Positions 38,509 to 50,354 of a stretch of DNA of 64,000 nucleotides are shown here, piece by piece (the stretch's first letter is position 1; each line of letters opens with the position of its first letter). The translations under genes were made by a program, and so were the position numbers. Source of the stretch: Cyanoderma ruficeps (Eukaryota > Chordata > Aves > Passeriformes > Timaliidae); assembly GCA_008694505.1 (NCBI GenBank), contig VZDJ01000219.1, forward strand, positions 7,295,089-7,359,088, written 5' to 3'. The notes under the pieces were generated by a model, which did not search any database, had not been told where the DNA came from, and was given only the letters and a program-made list of their open reading frames with translations.

Positions 38509-39694
38509 AGCCACAGCAGCTTCACTTGCCCTGCAGTTCCTGTCTAGGGACACTTCTGGGGCTGGAACACTCTGTGCTGCTGCTCCCCACTCCGCTGAGT
38601 GTTCCTGGGCCTTGACATGCTGGATCCTGCTGGCATTCTCCTTGCCCAGCAGTTGTTGTGAGGAAAATGTATCTGGAAATCAGATTGATTTTTTTTTCTT
38701 TTTTTTTTTTTAGATAAATGGTGGTAGATGTGTCCCACTTTGCAAATTGGCTAGACAACAGTTACTGCTTATTTTTAGTAAAGGTCTGGATCTGCAACTT
38801 AGGTGCCAACATACATAGACAAGCACCTATCAGGATTTCAAAACTCAACCTATATTTCCAAGCAGTCCTGGAAGCTGTCCCCATCTGTTTCCAGTTCCCT
38901 ACCCATTTATTAAGTTCATTAATTTAGTTTTATTTGAGAAATTAATACAAATTTGGCAGTGCTGTTCTCTTTTTGGATTTTAATAATTAAATGTTTATGT
39001 CTCTTAGCATCTAACAATTTTTTTAAAAATCAGGCCCAAATAAAACAGATTTCTGGTGCAATATTTAGGGGCAAGAAATTGAGGGGACAGAACAGAAAAC
39101 AAAACAGTTTGAGGCCATAAAATAGAACAAAAAGAAATTATATAAAAATGAATATTAGCATGTTTGTTCTGAGATATTTTATTGAATAAATGTCAGGAAA
39201 GCAGATAGTGGATAGATTCCAGAACCCATTGTCTTCCTTCCCATTATTTCCCTACCCTTTTTTTTGGCCTTTTTATTTGGAAGAAAAAGCCATGTCCTAT
39301 ATATAAATATCTGAAACAGTTTTTATAACAAGAGTGGACAGATTGATAGAAGGTGCATTCCTTGGAGAATATCTGACTGGTTTTCCCTTGCAGCTGCTAG
39401 CAATATTTGTCACTCAGATGATAAAGCTGTTCACTGGAGGTTGGTCGAGAATACTTGATACTATTTTAATAAACATTGCATATTTCCCCTGTGTTGAAGT
39501 GGACTGCTTTTATCTGATGGGAGAGGTTTTTGTTCCAGGCATGGGAAGGGCCCCTGACAGTGGTGCCAATGTGCCACTTAGAACAATTTAGTGACGGACT
39601 ACTGAGCCAGTCTGATCCACTTTGAAGAAGCCAAAGCACTTATTTCTCTGAGGATTGGCTGCTTATTCATATTGATGAAGCATAAACAAAATAC
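38509..39694. other. Gene-free unique DNA
   Basis: The stretch holds T runs at about 38689-38712 and an open frame of 85 codons at 39334-39591 (plus). That frame lies upstream of the long poly(A) and was checked as a possible retrocopy, but it resembles no known protein. No AATAAA polyadenylation signal lies within 30 bases upstream of the poly(A). Confidence 0.6.
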
Positions 39695-39698
39695 AAAN

Positions 39699-39756
<58 letters not shown>
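39695..39756 (+). repeat. Long poly(A) tract with ambiguous base
   Basis: Three A, one undetermined base at 39698, then 58 consecutive A, ending in GAAGAAAAAA. This is by far the longest homopolymer in the window. Bird CR1 elements do not end in poly(A), so it is not a CR1 tail. It could be the tail of a retrocopied RNA, an expanded A tract, or partly an assembly artefact, since base callers and assemblers are unreliable in such runs. The ambiguous base at its edge supports caution about the true length. Confidence 0.9.
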
Positions 39757-39766
<10 letters not shown>

Positions 39767-42700
39767 TTATCATACTAATTTTGTCTTCAGATTTCTCATA
39801 GGATTTCAAAAGAAAAGAAAAAGAGCGAAAGAAAAAAGAATCGAAAATTGGCATGGCTTTCTTACCAAGTGGAATATTAATAAAAGGAGGTGAATAGCAT
39901 TGAAATCAAGTCTTCATCTTTAAATCTAACCTCTGGAAATGGCATATCCTTTATTTTGTGTATTACGCTTACTGTGAAGCCTAATTAACAAATATAAACC
40001 CATATGTTTCTGTAGCCTCTGTCTAGGAACCAGGCTGACTGGAAAAAAAGAGATGAGTTTTCAGTCTAATACAGACATAAAATCCCTGTTTTCTATTTCT
40101 GTGGCGACGGACATTCATGTTGAATTAAAGTGACCAAGTAAACATAGCTTGAGTAAGGAATTTAGCCTAATCTGTGGTATTTACTTGGCATAAGGGAATG
40201 GTTGATGTCCTGATGACATAAGCAGGGCAAAGCCAGCAACCTGAGCTCTGTTCTCCCCGTGTAATAACACATACCATTACATTTGGTGGCTTTACTTGGG
40301 ATTTAGTGCAGAATGAGATTGTAAATCTTCTAAAGTGCAAATAGACACAATGTTTTATCTGGAGCCTGCAGAGCTAAACTTGTTCTAGGGAGCATGGAGA
40401 TCCACAGTTCTCAGTAGAGATGAGGAGAAATAAATAGATGATGGGAAGTTGAATGTGGAAGGGAGCAGGACTGGAATCCTTTTCAGGGAAAAGAGGACAA
40501 GGTGGGAAAGGAGTCCCTTGGGATATGCAGGGTGAGAGGGGATTTTTGCTGAAAGTTGAGGCTTTGATAGCAGTTTCTCCACAGCTGCCTGGAGTGTGTG
40601 CTCTGTGCTGTGCACAGCCCGTGGGGGAGAGTAGTGCTGGAATATCTGGTGCCAAATTTGATGTGCTGTGTCTTCTCTCCTTGGAGCAGTGCAAAAAGCT
40701 TGTCTGCTCACTGCAGCCTCCCCAGTGGTGTTTTGCTTCTTGTCTGGTAAAACAGTGATCAGATAAGTGAGCATTTCACTTTTCTGACCGAGTGGTGTGG
40801 CCTTACCTTGGTTTTGCTCTTAGTGGTGTGTGAAACAAGTGACTGGGTAGAAAAAGTGACAATTTCAGAGCAAGGATTGATGCAGAGAGTGTAATGTGGC
40901 ACCAACAGGAGGTATGCCTGGCTCCTGAGCAGATAAGGAGAAAGAAAGGCTGGCTGGGAATTACTGCTGCTTTTGAAATTTTAATGTTTTTTTAAGTTGT
41001 AAGATGTTCTCCGCTTTTCTTGATACTATTTCCACAACTAACAGATAAAGTAAGGTACTGTGTGTCTTCAATCTACCCATTTCTGTCCTGCCAAGAAAGT
41101 CCAGGCTTGTCTATCATGCACTCACCATGGCTTCAAGTCACTATAGCTGAATCCTCCCAGCTAAAAATCCTTGGCAAGCCTCTGATGCTGTGTTTAATCC
41201 CAGCTTTGTTTTAATCATGATCGTGTATTCTACATTTCTGAGACATGATTATAAATTTGAAGAAAGCTTGTGAAGAAGTCACCTCGAGGCTGATGCTCAG
41301 GCCAGTCTGCTGGAGCAGAAACAGCTGACATAGGTATGGCCTCTCATCCTGACAACATCACATGTTGAGGAGAAAAAGCAAGCTGGCTTTCAGTTACCTG
41401 AGTTACCAGATTTTTTTTTTCTTCTTCAGGTTTTTGGATAAAAGGTTGGGTTTTCTTCCTTGAGGTTTTTCATAATGTAATGTTCTATTCAAAAATTATT
41501 TCTTTCCCTACAAAATGGAGGGAGGTGAGGGCAGGCAGACACTTAGGATACTGTAGAGAGAATAACTTGATTGACCAGAAGCTGAAAAATACAGCTATGA
41601 GACAATAACAAAAAAACAATTCTATATTTCAATACTACACAAACTATGGAGTAATGAAACCCACCTACTGCACTTGATGACTCATTGGATTATGATCTAA
41701 TAATCATAGAAACAAGTAGATTTCCAGACCACTGTGGTAAACTCAGAGATTTGGCTAGGTCAGTGCCTTGAGACAAGCCCACAGGTGTTTAGATAGTTGT
41801 CTGAAGTGCAATAGGTTACTAACTCCTTTGGCATCGAAATTGGCAGCACAAATCTAAGACATTTCCAACAAGTAGTAAATTCCAGAGATCAAGGATTGCT
41901 CCAGAGGCTGAAAGTAAATTGTAATGTTTTCTTAGTATATAACTCCTACTAAGTGCCACCATCTGATGCTGAAGGACGTGACGTCACCTCTGTTTTAAAC
42001 ACTTTGGGACAGGGAGGTGCTGCTTTTGAACACAACCTTTACAAGGCCATGTGATGTGCAAGGAAGTCACTTGAAAGTCAACGTAAAGAATAATTGCCGA
42101 GGTGACTCTGAGAGCTGCCATTAAACAAAAGGATGAGCACAAAGCAATAAACTATTTGGATCCAATAGCTTCCATGAATCTGTCTCCTTTTAAAGCAAGT
42201 ATTGATCTTCACCATGAGACGAGGCAATCAGTCACTCTCTCACAGTCACACATATGCATGCAAGTAGTAATCACATGGGGCATCCAGTTCCCCAGAGAAA
42301 CATCTGGGTTTGGGCATGGGGGTTTTGGTGATTTTGTTGAATTTATTTAGAGCATTTCCCAAATATGATGTCTTTAAAAAAAATTTCACCATACAGGTGT
42401 TTTATAGGCACTTTTTGTTCTTTAAAGCTGTGAAAGCGAAGGCATGGCTGGGAGGCTAGTTTAAAAGAAAGATTGATTTTTAGGAAGGCTATTGAAGTCT
42501 TAAATGTTTAACTGCTTTATTTCAATTTGATTATATTGAAATCACTGGTCTTATCCATTGGTCAAGTCTGAGTTATTTGCTTTAAAGAAAGATTTAAACA
42601 TTATTTGCTTTGTTCTGCTTCAAAATACATCTATATTCTATGTTGATGAATTCTCACTTTGTGGGAGCAACAGACAATTAATTATCCACCCAAATCCTTT

Positions 42701-43432
42701 AAGCTAAAGATATTTTAGTTTCCAGGCATCCATGAAAAAAAAAATCCACCAGAAAAACTCAAACACTGGGGTTAAGGGTTATGATTATGCTTTTACTCAA
42801 GTGTAATCCTTTTAGCTGAGAGTGTGTTCTCTGACTGCAGACTAACTGGAACAGGATGTGTCTAACAATTGCCTGAAAACCTTGTTATATCCATAATGCA
42901 CTTATATATCTATATAACCATATATCCATGTGGTTATTCTATATTTCCCTACTGCTGTGCTTGAGGTGAAATAGGCCTCCATTTACTATTTTTTTTTTAC
43001 TTGGAAAAATTAAGAATTTTTGAGGTTGGAATGCTTGCACATATCTTAGGAGCATTGATAGCCTGTTATATATTTACTGCAGTATATTTAATATGAGAAG
43101 AATTGTTCTCTCCAAGTGATGTTTCAGACAGGAGTCTGATTTTCTATTTTTGTCATTAAGAGTAGCTGACCTGACTCAGAGAAAAAGTTTTGGGATGAAA
43201 GAGGGATCAAAAAACACTGAGAACAGCACCTTGTTTCTGAAAACCATTTTGCATTTCAAGAAAAAATATTTTGAAGCTATTTTGTTTTCCATGGACTATA
43301 AATTATGGAGTCATGATACATTGAAAAGTTTCCTGCATAGTTATTTGCACTGAAATCTTGACTTCCTGTAAATCAAAGATAAAAACAAATTTTAAAAATG
43401 TATGTTTGATAAAGCTATGGCTTTGCTCCAGA
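39757..43432. other. Gene-free unique DNA
   Basis: No gene or transposon is recognised. Downstream of the poly(A), about 39757-39840 is strongly A/G-rich and low in complexity. From about 40380 to 40760 the sequence is less AT-rich and carries open frames on both strands (up to 129 codons on the minus strand) with no family features. The rest is ordinary AT-rich DNA. Confidence 0.65.
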
Positions 43433-43538
43433 TCATAGAATCATAGAATGGTTTGGGTTGAAAGGGACCTTAAAGTTCCAATCCCCTGCTGTGGGTAGGA
43501 GCACCTTCCACCGAATGAGTTATTCCATGTTGTTCAAG
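43433..43538 (-). mobile_element. CR1 LINE 3' end, antisense, 5'-truncated
   Basis: The plus strand begins with TCATAGAATCATAGAATGG and continues through GGTTTGGGTTGAAAGGGACC and an accttccaccgaatgag block. This is the reverse complement of the canonical avian CR1 3' terminus, so the element runs on the minus strand and ends at about 43433. Only about 100 bases remain, as is usual for CR1, which is nearly always 5'-truncated. The well-preserved terminus suggests a younger copy than the one at 32371. It cannot move by itself. Confidence 0.93.
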
Positions 43539-43765
43539 AGATGTCTGAGTAAGAAAATTTCTTCTTTATAAAATTATTTCTGAGACCATAAAATAAACTT
43601 TTCATTTTGATAGGACCTTTTCTTTTTCTTTGTGTGTGAATGAGATTTTGAGGTTTTCCTTAGACCTAGAACGGCTTTAGAAGCGCATGGCATTTGTAAT
43701 ATGTTGCATTGTCGCTCTGAAGCTTCTGAATAGATCACTGATCTTGAAATTCACAAGAGCTCTGA
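43539..43765. other. Gene-free spacer between CR1 fragment and microsatellite
   Basis: Unique AT-rich sequence with a short T/C-rich stretch near 43618-43632. Nothing else is visible. Confidence 0.7.
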
Positions 43766-43847
43766 ATATATTTATATTTATATTTATATTTATATCTACA
43801 GCTATATCTATATCTATANATTTATATTTATATTTATATTTATATTT
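43766..43847. repeat. TTTATA / TATCTA compound microsatellite
   Basis: Tandem hexanucleotide TTTATA units, then a block of TATCTA-type units around 43794-43818, an undetermined base at 43819, and then TTTATA units again. The arrangement is nearly symmetrical around the TATCTA block. Such compound AT-rich microsatellites are likely length-polymorphic and hard to assemble, which fits the undetermined base inside it. Peptides read across it are artefacts of the repeat. Confidence 0.92.
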
Positions 43848-43871
43848 CTTACACGTCTTATGTGTAAGAAA
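43845..43871. repeat. Perfect 10-bp inverted repeat (hairpin)
   Basis: TTTCTTACAC at 43845-43854 and its exact reverse complement GTGTAAGAAA at 43862-43871 are separated by seven bases. It directly abuts the microsatellite. No T run follows that would make it a terminator-like or Pol III signal, and the stem is too short for a typical pre-miRNA. Confidence 0.8.
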
Positions 43872-46800
43872 CACATCAGACTGACTCAAGAAAACTATAA
43901 TTAATTTTGCTGTGCTGTTAACATTAAAGCAGCACAATTTTAAAGCAATCCTTCCAGGATTGGAATCTGTGGACAAACATTTGAAACTTTTAACACTTTG
44001 GAAGGTTTAAGATAGCAAAGGATGTACAGTCCCTAAATCTTAGCTGGCATAAATGTAGAATTTGCTCATCAGACACTGTTTTTGGGAGAGATTCCAAGCC
44101 CCAGTAGCATCCTGAGAGGGGATGAGGTACGATGAGTAATTGCTCATTTTCCAGCACTTTTAGAGGTTGTTCTCTAAGCTCTGTTTTGTATTTTCATGTT
44201 TCTCTAAACAACTGTCAAGGTAGGATCCACATCAATAAAATATACAATCAATGCTGACCTCAGGTCCCCTGGCTTCAATAAGACAGCCAGCTACAAACTG
44301 TTCTAATTGAACTCTCGACACCCAAAGTGTGCTGATAAGATTGGTGTTGCCTTCTGCTGAAGGATGATAAATCATCCAGGTAAAATTGGTTCATTTAAAC
44401 AAAGTCATATACAGGATTGAATTCTATTTTCTGGGAGAAAAGGGGTGTATCAGTAAGAGTGGACTTCAAGCCAGAAGGATTGTTCTTTGGGCTGTAAAAT
44501 ATTTTTTCAAAGTAAAAGCCCTGGAGAATTTAAAATACAGGGTGAAAGTCTGCGGGAGGCTCTGGTGAGGCAGGTTACTTTCTCTAATAATTGTTTCCTG
44601 TGCAGGACACTGGTACCCCCAGGGAATGTAGCAAACATGTTATAGAGGGGACTTTCAGAATTCAGTTCAAGGCTTTTCATTTTACATTGTTCCTATTGGA
44701 ATTTATTATTTTTTTAATAATTTAAATAAAATACATTAGGGTTTTGTCGTGGGGAATTCAATTTAATGGGCCAGACCCTTTGACATTGAAGTGTTAAAAG
44801 CTGGGCCCTTGGAAAGGTGCTGCGTTGGAGCTCATCTTCAAATTTGGTCCAAGAGAGGATCCAACATAGGAAACAAATGCACTGTAGGGTATCCTCAGTC
44901 TGCAGCTCCCAAGAGACAGCTAAAAGGCTGGAATTTGGGAAGGCCATGAGGCAAATCCACTGTAATCAGCAGCAGAGAGGGCCAGAGGTCCCCATGTGTA
45001 ATTCCTGATGGGGAAAAATCTGCTCAACCCTTTAATCCCATTTCACAGGATTAAAGGTCCTTATTTTAAATAATATAATTTTACATTTAATTTTAAAGCT
45101 CTTGAAAAGGAGATGTAGCAACAGAATTGGATAAGGTACTCTATATTCATGTTTGAATTCCAGAGACATCCGTGAAGGGGGTGAAACATTCCTTCCTGTG
45201 CTGACCTGACAAAGGGGCTCAAACCCATCCCTGTATTTACTGTCTGGTTGTCGTTGGGGGTTGTTCTTCTCTTGGAGCTTTCTTGCTGTATAATTCAGAA
45301 CTGATCGAAGCAAACGTAGTGGGCAGGAGAGGCCATCAATCTAACCCTCTGCAGGAGAAGATGACCATATTTTCTAGAAAGGCAACCAAGGAAACACAGT
45401 GAATGTGTCCCGGAAAGCTCCTGCCTACGTCCCCAGTGCAGAACGTGGGGTGGGAAATGCGCCACTGGTGTCCCGTGTGACACAGCTGTGACACATCCTG
45501 GTGTGTCCCTGGCCTCCTGTTCACTGCTTTGGGACAAGACTAAGATTTAGGAGTGTAACACAAACATTTAAACATCCTGAAGCAATCGGAATTCTGAAGA
45601 TGTTTCAGCCCACCAGGACAGGGCCCTGTGCTCCTGACCCAAGCAAGGACAGTGGGATGCTCTAGCACAGGGAGGCTCTCACTGACTCAGAGCAGGATTT
45701 GTTTGTTTTCTGTGAGGGCACAGCAGAGTGAGATGTACAGGGAGCCTTCACTTGGGGTATTTCAGACAACACTGGCATTAACTCTTCCATGTTACATCTG
45801 GGACTCAAGACACTGAGGTTTTCTGATCAGAACATCCCCCACAATAAAATAGCAAGATGTGCAACTTCAAATGTATCATGTCACATGAGTAGCTAAGTGC
45901 TTCAATTCTAATATCCAAACTTAGATTTTGAAGTGGTTTTTATTTATTTATTTGCCTAAGAATGTGAGGAAAACTTTTTTCTGCTCTAGTCTTCCATTTT
46001 TATCCCAGAACAGCAGGAGCTCAACAAGATAGATGGGTTCTCTTGAGAGCAAACAAACCAGCAGCCAGTCATAAATTGAAGATAAGGATGTAGTGGCCAA
46101 GACGTATAAAACTCACCTCATCACTGAAACTTCTAATTTCTTAAACCAGTCCTTTGTTACAGTCTCTAGGGAGGAATATCATCATTACTGAAGGAAAAGA
46201 TTTTATTGAGATTTTCAACATTTTTTGACCCTTTAACATTTCAACTACTAACTTAAAAGCTGTGAAAGAGTCACAGAGTTATTTCTATATTGACTGTACT
46301 TGTGAGTTGTCAGTGTGGGCTCTGCTCATAGACTGAGAGGTGAAGAGTCTTATAAATACAGGTGGTCTAGCACAGTAAAACATTAACTTTAGCACATACC
46401 TTAATAGTGTGTATTAGTTTTAGCTATGTATTACATGTATCATTAATGCATTTAGTACATTAATAGTTTAAATTGTATTAACCAGTATAACAATAACTGG
46501 AAGCAGCTCTTCCTTTATTACTTGAAACTCTGGATGACCCTAGTAATTTTGATTCGATGTCATCCATGGGTGTCTGTACGTGCAAGGTATGGTGGAGGAA
46601 ATAACTCCATTTTTAAGACAGAAATAACCTATACTTATAGGTTGCATGACTATTATCTGATACTGTGTATTAAATGCTGTTTTTCTGTTCCATCACATTT
46701 TTACCCCCATTCTCTGTGAGCTGCACAGATGAACAGCAAACTGTAACATTTCTCTGCCCTGCTAATCATACAACTGTGTGTTTCTGCACTGTGTTTTAGG

Positions 46801-48235
46801 CAAATATTTTATGCAGCAACATTTTCATTTCTTCCTGTAAAGACCAGACTATTTAACACGAAATTAGACATTTTCTGGGATGGTGTTTAAAAGCAGAGAA
46901 TGCACTTAAGCAAAGATTTGCTGTGCCCTGCCAGAATCTTTCACCTAATTATGGACGTTTAACCTTCATATCCCCAGATGGTGAGGAGATGTCTTGTGAT
47001 GTATTTTATGCTGTATACTCTCTGACTCCTTGGTTAACATTTTTAAATTTCTAACAAAAATGTGTAAATATTAATGAAAGCCCATGTTACAGTCCCTTTG
47101 GGCTGTCTGCCAACTTACCTATCTAGCTGGTAATAGAAAAAGTATCTGCCTGGCCTTTTGGATTAATCAATATTTAAGTATCTCATGCAAACTGGAAAAT
47201 TTTCAACAGGAAAATAAAGAATTCCAAGGCAAAGCAGGGATCTGCAACAGGTCAGAGAGCACATTTAACCTCCAGTGGGAATCCACGTGCTCCTGTGTGC
47301 CGACCCCTTAGCTCTGCTTCAGCCACCCAGCCACCCCACCAAGACCAAGCCTCCGGCAATCTTAGTTGTGGGCATAAATATCATTATATAATTTGGGGGT
47401 TTGTTTTGGTTCGATTTTTTTTTTTAACTGGAATTTTGCTCAGGGTTAATTCTGTTTTGCTTTTTGTGTTGTTCTGGGATATGGAAAGATGGGAAAAATC
47501 TATCCCTTAGCAGGTGCTTTGAAATGTTGTCTCATTTTTAACTTCATATTCTTAAAAAAAACACCGAAAATCCCAAAACAACATGTTTATAGTTTCTTCT
47601 GTCTTCAAGAATTTCTAAACAACAGAGCTCCTTGACCGATCGATAGCAAGAATTCAGTTCATATACCCAAGTAAGACGATTTTTAAATCACACCTTCGAT
47701 TCCCATAATGAAATAATTTTTCAGACCAGTGTTGATACTGCTGCTCTGTGCTGCTGTCCCTGTCTGCAGCAGCTCACTGGCCGTGTCTAGAACTGATGCA
47801 GTATTTCCCTGTCATCACGGCCATTCCTCATCACTGTGGCAGCCTCAATGAGAAACAGACACACAATAACAGGCTTGTCAAGTGATAACCTTTGCCTTCA
47901 GAGAAATCTTAGCATCGCTTGGTCAAGATCCTTCCCTGGCTGAGTGTTTTGAGTACTGACCTCTGGAATCCTCCTTCGCGGGAGTGTGAGACATTCATTA
48001 CCATGTGTCAGGGTAGCACAGGAGACTTAGGCTGGCTTTTCCCCAGCTGTGATAATCAGGTTTTCTTCAGAGAATATCTACAGAGTAAATTCTTCCTGAA
48101 GTGTAACAAAAATGCTGCATCATGTCCAGTGACGGCCATGTGAGTAATTAGAATTAAATCCTAAGATACTTTGTAAAATTTTAAGTACTTTTAAGATATT
48201 TGGGTTTCCTAGAAGCTTGCTACTTTTTTTTGTCT
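43872..48235. other. Gene-free unique DNA
   Basis: No gene is supported. The patch at about 45300-45540 has visibly more CpG dinucleotides and is less AT-rich, with open frames of 60-80 codons on the minus strand, but it is too short and sparse to call a CpG island. T-rich low-complexity sequence is at about 47397-47426. No CR1 terminus was seen between the two neighbouring CR1 copies. Confidence 0.65.
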
Positions 48236-48320
48236 TTGTTTGTTTGTGGTTTTGGTTGTTTGGGGTGGGGGGGGGGGCGTTGCGAGGGGGTTTTTTTGTT
48301 TTATTGTTTTTTTAACTGTG
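48236..48320 (+). repeat. G-rich / T-rich low-complexity tract
   Basis: GGGG, T, eleven G (48267-48277), a short mixed spacer and GGGGG (48286-48290) lie between T-rich runs. The plus strand has enough G tracts, counting the long run as two, to satisfy a relaxed G-quadruplex pattern. It has no adjacent promoter features. Homopolymer length may be imprecise in the assembly. Confidence 0.7.
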
Positions 48321-48848
48321 TCAAATGAACTAATTGGTCACAGAGTGAGGAATAGTCCCACAATTTTATCAGGCTTGTTCATCTTGCTCCTATCCCTTGT
48401 CAGCTGTGGGCCAAATGCCAAAACCTTAGACTCACAGGTTTGGAATTTGAGAAAAGAGATAAGTCTACAGTGTCTGCACTGATAGCTAGCTTGGAATAAG
48501 CAAATATTCACTGAGCAGCAAATTAACGAGGCTTGGTTTCCCACAGATTTGTGCCATGTGAAAGCTTTTCAAGCTTTCATAGAGCATCAGGCACATGAAT
48601 AATATATGTGTTCATACCACAGCCTCTCCCTTAGTATTCTAGTAGAGACAGTTAGAAAAGCTCTCTTCTCATTCATTTCTCCTGTTGGGATATAGTAACA
48701 TGTGAAGCCCCCTGCCCTTTCACCACCCTGAATTAAGATCAGTCTGTGTATTCAGAACTTGATAGCTTGTGCACAAACCCCAGCACAGAAAGGATGTATA
48801 AACACCATATCCTTAGGAAAATATACTAAAAACTTAGTGTAACTATGA
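48321..48848. other. Gene-free unique DNA
   Basis: The only structure seen is an inverted repeat TGAAAGCTT-TTC-AAGCTTTCA at 48559-48579. There is no open frame of interest. Confidence 0.65.
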
Positions 48849-49100
48849 AAAAGGAGGGAAGTTTAGATTGGGTGTTAGGGAAAAGTCTTCACTGAGATGA
48901 CTGTCAAACATTGGTACCAGCTTCCCAGGACAGTGGTGGAGTCACTGTCCCTGGAGGGGTTTAATAGATGTGTAGATGTGACATGTCCACCATGTTGGGG
49001 ACACGGTTTAGTGGTGGCCTTGCCAGTGCTGGGTTAGCAGTTGGACTTTTTGATTTGAGAGGGCTTTGATTCCCTGGTTCTGTTCTATGCTGAAGTGTTG
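48849..49100 (+). mobile_element. CR1 LINE 3' fragment, sense, diverged
   Basis: The plus strand follows the CR1 3' region in order: gggaagtttagattgggtgt, then ggtaccagcttcccagga, cagtggtggagtcactgtcc, ctggaggggtttaatag, gttagcagttggactttttg, and a decayed terminus (gattccctggttctgttcta). The reverse transcriptase part is missing through 5' truncation. The decayed terminus and many substitutions indicate an older copy than those at 43433 and 59968. Confidence 0.88.
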
Positions 49101-50344
49101 TAGAATGGAACATCTACAGCCCCAGCAGTGGCTGCACGTGGTCTCTGGAGCTCAGATCGCAGGATGTTAAGCTGTGATAGATGGACTGAAGAGCTGCAAG
49201 TGCCCAAGTAAAACAAATGTTTTCAAGTCCTTCTTAGTGTTTCCCCTGAAATAATAACCCTACCTACAAGTTTTTGTTCCTTTTTTGTTAGTTTATGGCA
49301 ATGAAATTCTCTCTTTCTTACCCACACATTTCTTCTCAGCATCCTGCAGAATAACTTCCAGAAGCAGCCACTTTCTGCAAATTGTACCTTACAGCTGTCT
49401 GTGCTGTTGAGTGAACTGAGAATAGCTTCAGTTCCAAGGAGTTAGAGGAATAAGAACCTGCAGAAGCACCTTTATATGTGCAGCTGACAATGCACATTGT
49501 TAACTATATCATGTTTGTACCACTATTACTTTGGTACCATAATTGCATTTCATGAGTCTTCACTCTGGTGTTATTAATGGCTATCATATTGGCAAGTTAA
49601 TTTGGATACAGTTATTTCCTTCTTCTAATACAAACAAGATTTGATTAATGAGAAACATTAGTAATATACAATGGGCCCATTATTGCAGTTGTGTGTTTGC
49701 CAGAGTGTATTGATGGCTGGAAGAGGCATTGTGGTTTTTTTTTTTGCTCGTGCATGCATTTATTTCACTTGCATCCAGTGTTTTAAATAACAGAAAATTG
49801 CTAAAGTAGAGAAGCAGCAGTAGAAAAAAGTGTTTATAGCTGGTGATTAAGTCATGTGAGTCTGTTACACTCCAAGGTGTGTGCAGTGAATACGGGCACC
49901 ATTAGAAAGCCTGGTTATTTCCATGGTGTTTTAGAAGTTCAGTGTTGTTCCTCTTCTGGATTTGTGCCAGTGTCAGTGATGGAATATCGGTGTGCTAATG
50001 CTAACACTCACTGGTACCTCCTGGCTTGAAAAGGTATCAATGACAACATTAATATAAGTACAGAAATAGCTGTCCTGCCTGTTTATGTAAAGGCTGAATT
50101 ATGAGAAATAAATGGATTGTTTATGTCAAGGAGGGTATCTGGAGCTGAAGCTGTAATCTTTCCAGTTCAGCCCACTCCTCTACCTTCACAGCTTTCTGAC
50201 AGTTAAATCAAATTGCACTGCTTTTATGCTTGGTCTCTACCCAACCTTCCTCCCACCCCCAGATATCTGGGTTTGATTTGTAAGAGAAGGTGAAATATGC
50301 AGAAATCCTCCTGTGGAAATACTTCAAGCTATTTTTTTTTTCAG

Positions 50345-50354
50345 GGAAGAGAAG
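50345..50354 (+). other. Candidate 10-nt microexon, unproven
   Basis: An excellent acceptor (A followed by ten T, then CAG ending at 50344) is followed by GGAAGAGAAG and a good donor (GTAAGA from 50355). The ten bases are purine-rich like an exonic enhancer, but are not a multiple of three, so inclusion would shift a reading frame. The alternative is a decoy or chance pair of sites. Confidence 0.15.

Noticed and set aside
39334..39591. 85-codon frame upstream of the poly(A), considered as a processed pseudogene
   Set aside because: No parent gene was recognised, no polyadenylation signal lies within 30 bases of the A tract and no target-site duplication could be seen.
39672..39893. Frame encoding a poly-lysine run
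   Set aside because: It is a pure artefact of translating the poly(A) tract.
40385..40774. 129-codon minus-strand open frame
   Set aside because: It overlaps open frames in other phases on both strands in a less AT-rich patch, where stops are rarer. No motif or family is recognisable.
43677..43976. Frames with Ile/Asn and Tyr/Leu repeats on both strands
   Set aside because: They are translations of the TTTATA/TATCTA microsatellite.
45300..45540. Possible CpG island
   Set aside because: CpG dinucleotides are locally more frequent, but the stretch is short and the density is well below a classic island.
48559..48579. Inverted repeat TGAAAGCTT-TTC-AAGCTTTCA
   Set aside because: It is too short for a miRNA precursor and has no flanking pairing. 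It is probably chance.
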